Origin: Nitrospirota bacterium
GTDB lineage: Bacteria; Nitrospirota; Thermodesulfovibrionia; Thermodesulfovibrionales; SM23-35
Direction of reading: 5' to 3'
DNA: 64,000 nucleotides
NCBI GenBank assembly: GCA_013388455.1
Contig: JACAFF010000040.1
Span: 1 to 64,000, forward strand
The notes beneath the pieces are model-generated. The model was not told where the DNA came from. It worked only from the letters and a program-made list of their open reading frames with translations, and did no database searches. Made by a program: the position numbers and the translations under genes. Shown piece by piece: positions 44,991 to 56,215 of the stretch (its first letter is position 1; the number at the start of each line of letters is the position of its first letter).

Positions 44991-46244
44991 CTATTTCTTT
45001 AAAAAATGAAAAAAAGTAACAACTTCTTTAAAAGCAAGTTCTCCCTGACTACCATCTGAAAGTCGCTTCCATTTCAATCTTCCTGATGCAATTTCGTCAT
45101 CACCGATTATAAGAACATATTTTGCTGAAAGCCTATCTGCCCTTCTCATCTGACTTTTTAACGAATGGCCAGCATATCCGATTTCAGTCCAGATTCCTAT
45201 TTCCCTGAGTTGATTGGCGATTTTCAGTCCTTCCTTTTGAGCAAACATGCCGATTGTAGAGATAAATACTGAGGGAGCAGGTATGTAATATGGTTTTTCA
45301 TTTAATAGAGAAGCTAATCTTTCCATTCCCAAAGCAAATCCGATGGCTGGAGTTGATGGACCCCCCAATTCCTCCACAAGTTTATCATAGCGTCCGCCAG
45401 CAACAACAGTATTTTGTGCCCCAAGATGTTTGCATGTAATCTCAAAAGTCGTTCTTGTATAATAGTCAAGCCCTCTAACCATATTGGGATTTATTTGATA
45501 AGGTATATCAAGCAATTCCAGGAAATTCTTTAAAGCATCAAAATGTTCCCTGCATCCAACGCAGAGAAAATCAGTAACATAAGGAGTTCCTGCCCGCAAT
45601 CGTATACATGAATCTACTTTACAATCAAGTATCCTTAAAGGATTCTGTTCATATCTCCTTTTGCAATCGGGACAGAGGCTACTAACTTTGTCAGAGAAAA
45701 AACTGAGGAGAGCTTTTCGATAATCAGACCTGCATATATCGCAACCGATCGAATTGATTTCGAATGTGAGTTCTCCAATTCCAAGTTTTTCAAGAAAAAG
45801 CCTGAGCATTGAAAGAATCTCTGCATCAATCTTTGGATCTGCCACACCAAAAGCCTCAGCTCCTATCTGATAAAACTGCCTGAAGCGTCCCGCTTGAGGT
45901 CTCTCATAACGGAACATTGGTCCTGAATAGTAAAATTTTTGCGGTGATGGTAAGTTATACAAGTAATTTTCTATGTAACATCTTACAACAGGAGCTGTAC
46001 CTTCGGGTCTTAGAGTTATTAATCTTCCAGCTTTATCTTTAAAAGTATACATCTCCTTTTCAACAATATCTGTGGTCTCTCCTATACTCCTGATAAAAAT
46101 ATCCGTTGACTCTATGATTGGAGGTCGCAATTCCTGAAATCCATATACAGAAAAAACATCCACTGCTGTTTTCTCAACTTTCTGCCATACATATATTTCA
46201 GGAGGAAAGATGTCATGGATACCCTTCAAGGCATTATACTTCAT
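44991..46244 (-). CDS. hisS: Histidyl-tRNA synthetase
   Basis: The 417-residue class II synthetase has ALKGIHDIFPPEIYVWQ, motif 2 MFRYERPQAGRFRQFYQ and histidine motifs VRGLDYYTRTTFEI with AGGRYDKL. Its start overlaps the divIVA-like stop (ATGA). Confidence 0.97.
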   Translation of the reverse strand: MKYNALKGIHDIFPPEIYVWQKVEKTAVDVFSVYGFQELRPPIIESTDIFIRSIGETTDIVEKEMYTFKDKAGRLITLRPEGTAPVVRCYIENYLYNLPSPQKFYYSGPMFRYERPQAGRFRQFYQIGAEAFGVADPKIDAEILSMLRLFLEKLGIGELTFEINSIGCDICRSDYRKALLSFFSDKVSSLCPDCKRRYEQNPLRILDCKVDSCIRLRAGTPYVTDFLCVGCREHFDALKNFLELLDIPYQINPNMVRGLDYYTRTTFEITCKHLGAQNTVVAGGRYDKLVEELGGPSTPAIGFALGMERLASLLNEKPYYIPAPSVFISTIGMFAQKEGLKIANQLREIGIWTEIGYAGHSLKSQMRRADRLSAKYVLIIGDDEIASGRLKWKRLSDGSQGELAFKEVVTFFHFLKK

Positions 46245-46720
46245 TCTGTCTTAATTCCTCCCTCTTGCTCCTCTCTCTCCTTGTCGAACTCAAGCATCTT
46301 TAAATGGCCCTCAACCATTCTTTTAAGCTCTTCCTTGAAGTGTCTTCTTATTCCTTTAAGATCTACAATATCCTCATGGATCTTTATAACTTTTTCCTGA
46401 GCTTCTTTAATAAGAGCATCTGCCCTTAACTCTGCCTCTTTGACAATAAGTTCTGCCTCTTTTCTCGCATTTGATTTATAGTCTTCCACCATCTGTTGTG
46501 CTGTCATGAGTGTTTCTCTTAAAGTAGTCTCCATATCCCTGTATTCTTTCACTTGATTTTCCAACCTTGATATTGATTCCTTAAGAGATGCATTTTCTCT
46601 CAGTATGTCCTCCATTTCTTCCCTTATTATCTCTAAAAATGCATATACTTCTTCGACATCAAAACCTCTGAATTTCATTGGGAACTGCTTCTGCTGAATG
46701 TCAAGCGGTGTTATTCTCAT
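46241..46720 (-). CDS. DivIVA-domain protein
   Basis: The 159-residue coiled-coil protein opens MRITPLDIQQKQFPMKFRGF, the DivIVA membrane-binding head, then heptad repeats (about 35-150). It probably marks curved membrane or septum. It overlaps both yggT and hisS by 4 bp. Confidence 0.9.
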   Translation of the reverse strand: MRITPLDIQQKQFPMKFRGFDVEEVYAFLEIIREEMEDILRENASLKESISRLENQVKEYRDMETTLRETLMTAQQMVEDYKSNARKEAELIVKEAELRADALIKEAQEKVIKIHEDIVDLKGIRRHFKEELKRMVEGHLKMLEFDKEREEQEGGIKTE

Positions 46721-47028
46721 AATGCGATGCCTCCTTTCAATTTATAGGCAAACTCTATTAATGAATTTATAAGAAAATATTTTATAAACAATATTATCAG
46801 AATTATAACCATTGGTGAAAAGTCAATACCCATGCTAATACCCAGTCGCCTTCTAACGAGTCTTAAAACAGGTTCTGTTATAGAACGCAGGAATTTAACT
46901 ATAGGATTGTAAGGATCAGGATTTACCCAGCTAATCAGAGCCGAGATGATTATTATCCACATATATACAGTTAATAAAATATCAGATATACGAGCTAAGG
47001 CAAGCAATAAATTTGCTATAAGAAACAT
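46717..47028 (-). CDS. YggT family membrane protein
   Basis: The 103-residue protein has two hydrophobic segments and the YggT motif YMWIIIISALISWVNPDPYN followed by ITEPVLRLVRRRL. In Gram-positive bacteria relatives lie in the division cluster with divIVA, as here. Function is unresolved. Confidence 0.9.
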   Translation of the reverse strand: MFLIANLLLALARISDILLTVYMWIIIISALISWVNPDPYNPIVKFLRSITEPVLRLVRRRLGISMGIDFSPMVIILIILFIKYFLINSLIEFAYKLKGGIAL

Positions 47029-47817
47029 TTATCCTTTCCTCCCCAATTCTTCTGATCTATTTTTTGCTGCTTCAATTACAGATGCTACTATATCTCCAAA
47101 TTTCTTTTCTTCAAAAACCTTTAGCCCTGCTGCTGTCGTTCCACCGGGTGATGTGACCATAATCCTTAATTTATCAGGCGGCATTCCTGTTTCAAGGAGC
47201 TTAGCAGTTCCTATTAAAGTCTGTATGGCTAATTCAGTAGCATGCTCTTTATTTAGCCCGCATTTTATCCCTGCTTCAATCATGTGTTCAACAAACAATG
47301 CTATAAATGCAGGACCGCTCCCTGAAAGTGCTGTTACAGCATCCATATATTTTTCTGGCAATACAATTAGTTTACCGATTGACATTAAGATTTCTCTCAC
47401 AATTCCTATTTTCTTATCATGGATGCATTCACACATTGACATGACTGACATGCCCTCAAGAACAAGTGCAGGCGTATTCGGCATAACACGTATTATTTTA
47501 GAAGTTTTTAACTTTGATGTTAGATAAGAAAGAGTAATCCCAGCTGCAATCGAGACAATTATCTTATCAGCACTTATAAAATTTGAAATTTCTCCGGTAA
47601 CATCTTCCATATTTTGAGGCTTCACTGCGAGTATAACAATATTACAACTTTTAACTACCTCTTTGTTATCATGAGTTGTCTTAACATTATATGTTTTTTC
47701 GAGATATAAACGCCTGTCATCTCTCGGCTCAGAGACCATAATGTCCCTGATATTGCTATTAAGCATTCCTTTTATCATTGCCTCTGCCATATTCCCGCCA
47801 CCGATGAATCCAATCAT
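47029..47817 (-). CDS. proC: Pyrroline-5-carboxylate reductase
   Basis: The 262-residue enzyme makes proline from P5C. It has IGFIGGGNMAEAMIKG, ILAVKPQNM, RVMPNTPALVLEGM, ALSGSGPAF and MVTSPGGTTAAGL. It lies in the yggS-proC-yggT-divIVA order known from many bacteria. Confidence 0.96.
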   Translation of the reverse strand: MIGFIGGGNMAEAMIKGMLNSNIRDIMVSEPRDDRRLYLEKTYNVKTTHDNKEVVKSCNIVILAVKPQNMEDVTGEISNFISADKIIVSIAAGITLSYLTSKLKTSKIIRVMPNTPALVLEGMSVMSMCECIHDKKIGIVREILMSIGKLIVLPEKYMDAVTALSGSGPAFIALFVEHMIEAGIKCGLNKEHATELAIQTLIGTAKLLETGMPPDKLRIMVTSPGGTTAAGLKVFEEKKFGDIVASVIEAAKNRSEELGRKG

Positions 47818-47823
47818 ACAGAT

Positions 47824-48561
47824 TTATCTCCTTTTATTAATAATTCTCTCCCCGAATATCCCTGTCCCTATCCTCACCATCGTTGCACCTTCCAGAATTG
47901 CAATCTCGAAATCATTAGTCATACCAATGGAAAGCTCTTTAATTTTGTATCCCTTTTGCTCGACCTCGTCTCTAAGTTCACATAACTTTTTAAAGAATGG
48001 CCTAGCCTTTTCAGGGTCTTCAAAAAAAGGCGGCATTGTCATCAGACCTTCAAGTTTTATATTCTTCATTTTTGATACTGTTTCAATCAGCCTCATAAGT
48101 TCCTCTTTAGCAACTCCGTGCTTTGTCGCTTCCTCAGAAAGTTTTACCTGTATTAAAACTCTCTGGATCTTCTCCTCTTTTTCGGCGTACTTATTTATCA
48201 GATTAGCAAGTTCGAAAGAATCAAGAGAATGTATCAAATCAAAAAGCTGCACTGCTGTTTTTACCTTATTTTTTTGAAGGTGGCCGATAAGATGCCATTT
48301 AATATTCTCATTTAATATTTTAGATTTGAGATTTGATATCTTTTCTTTTGCTTCCTGCACTCTATTCTCTCCAAAGTCCCTGAGCCCAAGTTCTACTGCT
48401 TCTCTAATCCTTTCAACAGGAACTGTCTTTGTAACAGCAATCAATTGCACATCAAAAGGGCTTCTTCCAGAGCGGATGGCAGCTGAGGAGATTTTTCTAT
48501 ATATGTTTTTAATATTCTCAAGAAGCTGTAAATTGCCTTTTTGAGGATTTATTTCAAGCAT
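47824..48561 (-). CDS. YggS/PLPBP pyridoxal-phosphate homeostasis protein
   Basis: The 245-residue PLP-binding barrel has LIAVTKTVPVERIREAVELG with the PLP lysine, RDFGENRVQEA, WHLIGHLQKNK and LSIGMTNDFEIAI. It keeps vitamin B6 pools and amino acid balance. It is 6 bp upstream of proC. Confidence 0.95.
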   Translation of the reverse strand: MLEINPQKGNLQLLENIKNIYRKISSAAIRSGRSPFDVQLIAVTKTVPVERIREAVELGLRDFGENRVQEAKEKISNLKSKILNENIKWHLIGHLQKNKVKTAVQLFDLIHSLDSFELANLINKYAEKEEKIQRVLIQVKLSEEATKHGVAKEELMRLIETVSKMKNIKLEGLMTMPPFFEDPEKARPFFKKLCELRDEVEQKGYKIKELSIGMTNDFEIAILEGATMVRIGTGIFGERIINKRR

Positions 48562-48628
48562 AACTTTTAATCATTTTTGAAAATCAATTTGTAAACTTTT
48601 ATATAGTATCACAGGGCTTTGTCTTTTA

Positions 48629-50275
48629 TCAGCTTGCGGATATTGACTCTTGATATTCTTCCCATAACTTTTCCTTGGTTATACCTATATATATGAAATC
48701 CCATGGGAGAATTTCCTGAAAATCCTTTTTCCTGAAAATAAAAAAATCTCTGTTTATTCCTTCTGCTGCCTTTGTCCAGTCATCGAAATGGGGTACCCTC
48801 TCAAGAACTTTCGAAACCCTTCTGTCGCCGAGAGAGAACAATCCTTGCATATATGCATATTTGGGCACATCATGAAAAACTCTGATTCCTTTTACTGGCA
48901 TAAGGCTTTTTTTAATAAGCTTCAGCCTTTCTTTAACCTCTAATGCGGTTTCCATCGGATGCCATTGAAATGGAGTAAATGGTTTCGGCACGAACGTACT
49001 TATACTCAGTGTAACAGTTCCCTTCATTGAAATTTCCCTTATCTTTCTCACCAAACTTATAATCCCCATTATGTCATCTCTTGTTTCTGTTGGTAAACCA
49101 ACCATAAAATACAGCCTGAGATTTTCGATTCCTTCAGAAAAGACATGTTCTGATATAGACAGAATATCCCCCTCCGAAATGTTTTTACCGATTACTTTTC
49201 TTAATCTTTCTGTGCCAGCTTCAGGGGCGATAGAGATGCTTTTATTTCCTTTTAAGCGGGTTATCAGGTCAATACTTTTTGGGCTTGCTCTCAGGGATGT
49301 AATAGAAAATTCTACTCCCTTAATTGTTAATATATCTTTTATATTTGGATAATCAGAAAGAGAAGGTCCGATTAACCCTATCCTTTGAGTCATAGCCTTC
49401 CCTTCATTAATCTCATTATGAATGGATTCTAAGGTCTTTCTGCGTAAAGGTGAATATACTTTCCCTGTCATACAAAACCTACAATTCCATGGACATCCCC
49501 TCATGGTTTCAATCAGATACATCTCAGAGAATTCTGTCTCTGAAGTAATAATAGATGTCCTGATTTTTGAAAGAGAAATATCCTTTACTGATCGTTTACT
49601 GATTGTTGCTGGTGCGTTTCCTTCTGGAAGTCTATTCAATATTCTTCCTTTATTGTCATAAGTTATCTTATAGAATTTTGGTATATATAATCCTTCTACA
49701 GATAGAGATTTCAATAAAACTTCTGATTTATTCGAAGATGACTTATAGATATCGATAAATTCAGTAAGCATCTCTTCAGCTTCACCTATAAAACAAACGT
49801 CAAAGAAATCGGCAAGAGGTTCAGGATTGAAAAACATACATACTCCTCCAATTATGATTAAGGGATGATGTGACTTTCTATCGATGCTTCTTGGAGGGAT
49901 ATTTGATAATTCAAATATTTTTATGATATTCGGATAATCATTTTCAAAAGAGATAGAGAATGCAATCAAATCAAATCTGTTAAGAGTTTTTTTTGATTCC
50001 ATCGAAAAAAGTTCAGTTTCTGTTCTCAGATACTCATCGATATCTTTTTCTTCAGGAAGAAATACACGTTCACACACAACATCTTTCATATCGTTTAAAA
50101 GACCATAAATTCCTTGAAATCCAAGATTTGACATTCCTACATGATAAGTATTCGGATAAACAAGGGCGATATTAATTTTGCCACCAGGATCTTTAAAAAC
50201 TGTCCCTTTTTCTTTTGATAAAAGATAATCTGTTTTTTCTCTAAGTCTCTGGTTCACATCATCACCAGCACACAA
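48629..50275 (-). CDS. B12-binding-type radical SAM protein
   Basis: The 548-residue protein has an N-terminal cobalamin-binding-like domain (INIALVYPNTYHVGMSNLGFQ). A radical SAM core follows with ETMRGCPWNCRFCMTG and SIAPEAGTERLRKVIGK. Its substrate is unknown. Start is TTG 50275 overlapping the DUF3786 gene end; other starts inside are possible. It is in the division-related operon. Confidence 0.85.
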   Translation of the reverse strand: MCAGDDVNQRLREKTDYLLSKEKGTVFKDPGGKINIALVYPNTYHVGMSNLGFQGIYGLLNDMKDVVCERVFLPEEKDIDEYLRTETELFSMESKKTLNRFDLIAFSISFENDYPNIIKIFELSNIPPRSIDRKSHHPLIIIGGVCMFFNPEPLADFFDVCFIGEAEEMLTEFIDIYKSSSNKSEVLLKSLSVEGLYIPKFYKITYDNKGRILNRLPEGNAPATISKRSVKDISLSKIRTSIITSETEFSEMYLIETMRGCPWNCRFCMTGKVYSPLRRKTLESIHNEINEGKAMTQRIGLIGPSLSDYPNIKDILTIKGVEFSITSLRASPKSIDLITRLKGNKSISIAPEAGTERLRKVIGKNISEGDILSISEHVFSEGIENLRLYFMVGLPTETRDDIMGIISLVRKIREISMKGTVTLSISTFVPKPFTPFQWHPMETALEVKERLKLIKKSLMPVKGIRVFHDVPKYAYMQGLFSLGDRRVSKVLERVPHFDDWTKAAEGINRDFFIFRKKDFQEILPWDFIYIGITKEKLWEEYQESISAS

Positions 50276-50853
50276 AGCATTGCTATTGACCAGATTATAT
50301 CAATAGGCAACTGCATCTCGCATGTTGAATCAAAAAGTAAATCTGCTCTTGCAGGAAACTCATCGTCTTTCTCCCATAGAATAATCGTAACCGGTATCCT
50401 CGGAAAAGGAAAAAGTTCTATAGAGGCATCACCATAATGTTGTTTTTTTGCACACAGGCCCTCCCCCTTTTGTAGAAAAGCCTGTTTATTATTGCTATAT
50501 TTTTTTGCTAAGTTATCCAGTGGAAGAACATGGCTTCCCCTGAAGAACATGCTTCCACCTTTGATGTCTGATGGTGCTACGAGTTTTTTACTAAAAGGTA
50601 AATCCTTAGCATAAACCAGATACCAGAGGCATGAGTGACAGAAAAAATAATCATATTTTTTTAAAATCATTTCGCCTTCTGATGAATCGCTACTAATCTT
50701 CTTCAGAGGAGGTTTTACATAAAAGTCAAAGCAGAATGACCTTATATAATAGCCATCGGTTGAGTCATAACTAACTATTGCATTATTACTGACAGCAGAC
50801 GGATCAAGTTTACCCAAAATATCCCATGCTTTTTCTACGCCGGATGATAACAT
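50254..50853 (-). CDS. DUF3786 domain protein
   Basis: The about 199-residue protein reads MLSSGVEKAWDILGKLDPS at the front, then a beta-rich body with CHSCLWYLVYA and IPVTIILWEKDDEFPARAD, the DUF3786 pattern. Frames further upstream to 50961 run into a dispersed repeat, so the start at 50853 (or ATG 50868) is favoured. No ribosome site is clear. Function unknown. Its end overlaps the radical SAM gene by 22 bp. Confidence 0.75.
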   Translation of the reverse strand: MLSSGVEKAWDILGKLDPSAVSNNAIVSYDSTDGYYIRSFCFDFYVKPPLKKISSDSSEGEMILKKYDYFFCHSCLWYLVYAKDLPFSKKLVAPSDIKGGSMFFRGSHVLPLDNLAKKYSNNKQAFLQKGEGLCAKKQHYGDASIELFPFPRIPVTIILWEKDDEFPARADLLFDSTCEMQLPIDIIWSIAMLCVLVMM

Positions 50854-50909
50854 AATAAATGATATCATATAAATAAAATCATATTTTTTATAATTTTCAG
50901 TTATAATTA

Positions 50910-51034
50910 AATAATGCAGATATTGCTCGAAAATTTCTTTAACTCGATATACCCCCTTCATCCCCCCTTGCCAAAAGGGGGAATAGTAAAACCATCAGTT
51001 AAAAGTGCACTTTTTCTCGCAATATCTGATTATT
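50910..51034. repeat. Inverted-repeat-bounded element with GGGGG/CCCCC core (MITE-like)
   Basis: The left arm AATAATGCAGATATTGCTC (from 50910) is matched inverted by GCAATATCTGATTATT (to 51034) at about 20 of 24 positions. Between them lies CCCCCTTCATCCCCCCTTGC, then CAAAAGGGGGAAT, the same type as the holB insert. The left arm recurs at 31365-31399. No ORF is inside. Confidence 0.55.
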
Positions 51035-51049
51035 CTATTTGCGTTTTTC

Positions 51050-51058
51050 TGGTATACT
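51050..51058 (+). promoter_or_regulatory. Extended -10 promoter of the candidate selenoprotein gene
   Basis: TG-G-TATACT (51050-51058) is an extended -10. Start of transcription would fall at about 51064-51066, at the ATG, so the mRNA may be leaderless. No -35 or Shine-Dalgarno is seen. Confidence 0.45.
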
Positions 51059-51065
51059 AATAAAC

Positions 51066-51233
51066 ATGAAATGTAGATTCTGTGGTTCTATAGTAAGATT
51101 GAAAATAGGCTGAAAGGCTGTATCTTTATATTGCACGGGATGCAAAAAAATCTATCCTGTTAAAGATTATCTCCAGGAAATAGACGAACAAATCTGGGAG
51201 GAGATATCAATGCGGCCATGTGACAGGGCGTAG
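51066..51233 (+). CDS. Candidate selenoprotein: small dual-CXXC protein with in-frame TGA
   Basis: From ATG 51066 the frame runs 55 codons to TAG, interrupted by one TGA at 51111-51113 (codon 16). It reads MKCRFCGSIVRLKIG, then TGA, then KAVSLYCTGCKKIYPVKDYL and ends RPCDRA. The two CxxC motifs lie on each side of the TGA. From memory this matches the family of small dual-CXXC (seleno)proteins of anaerobes in which that place is Cys or Sec. A hairpin at 51131-51145 could be the SECIS. If no Sec is made, it is a pseudogene or carries a base error. The octahaem cytochrome follows directly. Confidence 0.6.
51131..51145 (+). promoter_or_regulatory. Putative bacterial SECIS hairpin
   Basis: TTGCA-CGGGA-TGCAA forms a 5-bp stem with G as second loop base, 22 nt after the TGA. 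This fits the loose rules for bacterial SECIS elements (apical G, 16-37 nt from UGA). It also encodes the second CxxC, so it may be coincidental. Confidence 0.4.
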
Positions 51234-51247
51234 AAGAGGAGGCATAT

Positions 51248-52303
51248 ACGAAAAAATTTCTACTTATCGGATATATTGCTTTGTTCTCTATCGTCTTCTG
51301 GATTAGTGATAATGCTTATTCAGAAGAAATTGCAAAAGAAGAAAGTTTTTTCAATTCCAGTCTCCATTACACAACAAGAGGGATGTCTTACTGGTATGAT
51401 AAATCTCGAGGGGGGCTTGAGACTATTACCGGTATCCCTTATACAAGCACGAAGCTTGACTGTTTAAATTGCCATGTATCCTCATGTGACAGATGTCATA
51501 AAACTGAAGTTGACAAAAAACTTTATTATTCTACAAAAGCTGCACAGAATCAAGATGTCTGTCTGTCCTGTCATAAGAGGGAAAAAGCCATCAAACAGAT
51601 AGACATAACAGCAAATCAGCAAGATATTCATTTCGCAAAAGGTATGCAATGCATGAACTGTCATTCAGCACGAGATGTTCATGGTGATGGGAATGAATAT
51701 TCTTCTATGAAACAGTCCGGAGCAATAGATGCATCATGTGAAAAATGTCATAGTTCTGTCAACCCAACCACTTCACACAAGATACACAGAGACAAACTTG
51801 AATGTAAAGCCTGTCATGTGCGACATGTGGTCAGTTGCAGTAATTGCCATATCGGAACACTGGTAAATGATCGCAAAAGGGTTGATATTAAACTTTCAGG
51901 GTGGATTTTTCTCATGAATTATAATGGAAAAGTGACTTCAGCTAACATGCAGAACTTTGTTGTTCCTGACAACAAGACATTTCTTATTTTTGCTCCACAG
52001 AACAGTCATTCGATTACGAAAGAAGGAAGGAAATGCGGTGACTGCCACGGAACTGACAACGTTAGGCAGGTCCAAAGTGGGAATATCAGGCTAACATGGC
52101 TCGAAGATGGAGAAGTCAAACATGTAAAAGGGATTATCCCTGTTGTTGAAGATGTTAAATATGAATGTATATATCAGAATTACAAAGATGGGGAATGGAT
52201 TCCTATTGAGAATCCACCTGAGCCAGGACTTCAGTATGCTGGTTTCGGGACACCATTGACAAAAGAACAATTAAAAAAGCTATCAATGCCTATGGGCAGA
52301 TAA
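51248..52303 (+). CDS. Octahaem c-type cytochrome, exported
   Basis: There are eight CxxCH motifs: CLNCH, CDRCH, CLSCH, CMNCH, CEKCH, CKACH, CSNCH and CGDCH. A signal peptide KKFLLIGYIALFSIVFW precedes ISDNAYSEE. The signal requires a start before TTG 51281. The best is ACG 51248, 5 nt after GAGGAGG, which would initiate with Met; no normal start exists in frame. It is a periplasmic electron carrier, perhaps for respiratory reduction. It follows the candidate selenoprotein by 14 bp and may be co-transcribed. Confidence 0.88.
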   Translation, partial: TKKFLLIGYIALFSIVFWISDNAYSEEIAKEESFFNSSLHYTTRGMSYWYDKSRGGLETITGIPYTSTKLDCLNCHVSSCDRCHKTEVDKKLYYSTKAAQNQDVCLSCHKREKAIKQIDITANQQDIHFAKGMQCMNCHSARDVHGDGNEYSSMKQSGAIDASCEKCHSSVNPTTSHKIHRDKLECKACHVRHVVSCSNCHIGTLVNDRKRVDIKLSGWIFLMNYNGKVTSANMQNFVVPDNKTFLIFAPQNSHSITKEGRKCGDCHGTDNVRQVQSGNIRLTWLEDGEVKHVKGIIPVVEDVKYECIYQNYKDGEWIPIENPPEPGLQYAGFGTPLTKEQLKKLSMPMGR

Positions 52304-52314
52304 TATTATTAGCT

Positions 52315-53199
52315 CTAATTCAATCTGCCTTCAAGTCTCAATTTGTTCAAAATTTCCTGAAGTTTTGGCAGTGCTTTAAGAGCTGCCTTTTCACCTTCAA
52401 GTACTGCCTCATGTCTTTTTGAAAAATCAGCGCTTCCTATATAACCCACCTTTGGCTGAATAACAACGTCTGCTTTTGCAAGCTGAATAGCAGAAAGTTT
52501 TGAATACATTATGTTTATTGACTGAAGTATGGTTTCAATTGTTCCACTGGGAGCAGATGATGTCACATCGCCTGATATATCTACAGCAATAACTATATCA
52601 GCACCAAGCCTCCTTGCTGCCTCAACAGCTACAGGGCTTACAACACCTCCATCAACGTACATCCTTCCTGAAATAACCGGGGGTCTGAATATGCCGGGGA
52701 TTGAACAGCTTGCACGAACAGCAGTTCCTGTGTTTCCGCTTCCAAATACAACCTCTTTGCCACTCTGTATATCTGTTGCAACAGCATAAAAAGGTATCCG
52801 GAGTCTCTCCATAGTCGTATCACGGAGTATATGATTTATATAGGCTTCAAGTTTTTCTCCTTTTATGAACCCGTTGTCAGGTAATGTAAGGTCAAAAACA
52901 TCATCTTTCTGTATTGAAAACGACAGTTTCTGAAGCTCGAAAGCACTGAAACCGTAAGCATAGAGCGCACCAACAAAACTGCCCGCACTTGTACCTACAA
53001 TCATATGTATCGGAACTTTATTAGATTCGAGAACTTTCAGCACCCCGATATGTGCAAACCCCTTTGAAGCGCCTGCACCAAGAACAACAGCAATTTTAGC
53101 AGGTTTAGGAGGAGGCTGGATAACCTCCTTTGGGGCGCAAGAAAAGATAAAGCTGATAAATATTACAAACACGAAAATTTGCAATGTCTTCTTCTTCAT
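52315..53199 (-). CDS. Patatin-like phospholipase, lipoprotein
   Basis: The 294-residue protein starts at ATG 53199, giving a lipoprotein signal KKKTLQIFVFVIFISFIFSC. The patatin domain has GAGASKGFAHIGVLKVL, the nucleophile GTSAG and DGGVVSPVAV. It is an RssA/patatin-type hydrolase of lipids on the envelope. A longer upstream frame lacks signal logic. Confidence 0.9.
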   Translation of the reverse strand: MKKKTLQIFVFVIFISFIFSCAPKEVIQPPPKPAKIAVVLGAGASKGFAHIGVLKVLESNKVPIHMIVGTSAGSFVGALYAYGFSAFELQKLSFSIQKDDVFDLTLPDNGFIKGEKLEAYINHILRDTTMERLRIPFYAVATDIQSGKEVVFGSGNTGTAVRASCSIPGIFRPPVISGRMYVDGGVVSPVAVEAARRLGADIVIAVDISGDVTSSAPSGTIETILQSINIMYSKLSAIQLAKADVVIQPKVGYIGSADFSKRHEAVLEGEKAALKALPKLQEILNKLRLEGRLN

Positions 53200-53359
53200 G
53201 TCTAAAGGCTCTCTTTCTTCTACATTAAAATACCCCCTCTGCAGAATGTTTGTCAAACAAGTAAAAGTGGAGGTATGTGATGGTAAAATAAAATTCATGC
53301 AGATCGTGACAGCTAAAAGTTTAATAAAATATTATGGGAATTCTGCTCGCCCCATATCC

Positions 53360-55898
<2,539 letters not shown>

Positions 55899-56059
55899 TA
55901 TAGAGAGCCTTTCATATTTGCTTTAATCATAATCTTTTTTCTAAAAGTCTGCAATCTGCAAAAAGCATTTAGTTTGACAGTAATGCAATATTATTGCAGT
56001 TAGCAATACTTTTATTATAAAGAAACATATATAGGAACAACTGTAAAGGAGAGATTGTC

Positions 56060-56214
56060 ATTCGTCCTGTGGTAGAAATTTCAAGAAGCCAGGCATGGTT
56101 CTGTAGCAAGGATTGGCAGGAGCAGGTTGAAAAAAGGTTTTATTGTCTCCAAAGCACTGGCTGAATCAATGGACATGGCATATCATAGTTTTGAAGAGAT
56201 TGGGTTTAAGAAAA
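56060..56214 (+). pseudogene. Possible remnant of an AbrB/MazE-type antitoxin tail
   Basis: One frame reads VVEISRSQAWFCSKDWQEQVEK before a stop at 56162. The next frame continues GFIVSKALAESMDMAYHSFE. SRSQxWFWxxEWQ followed by a short acidic tail is typical of some AbrB-like antitoxins. The N-terminal DNA-binding part is lost and the frame is broken. Nothing else was seen in 55899-56215. Confidence 0.3.
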
Positions 56215-56215
56215 T

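Noticed and set aside
50854-50961. Longer N-terminus for the DUF3786 protein
   Set aside because: The extension is encoded by repeat DNA and does not fit the family start.
51111-51113. Simple explanation of the TGA as the end of a 15-residue peptide
   Set aside because: Coding character and the second CxxC continue in the same frame for 39 codons, so a plain short peptide is less likely, though pseudogene remains open.
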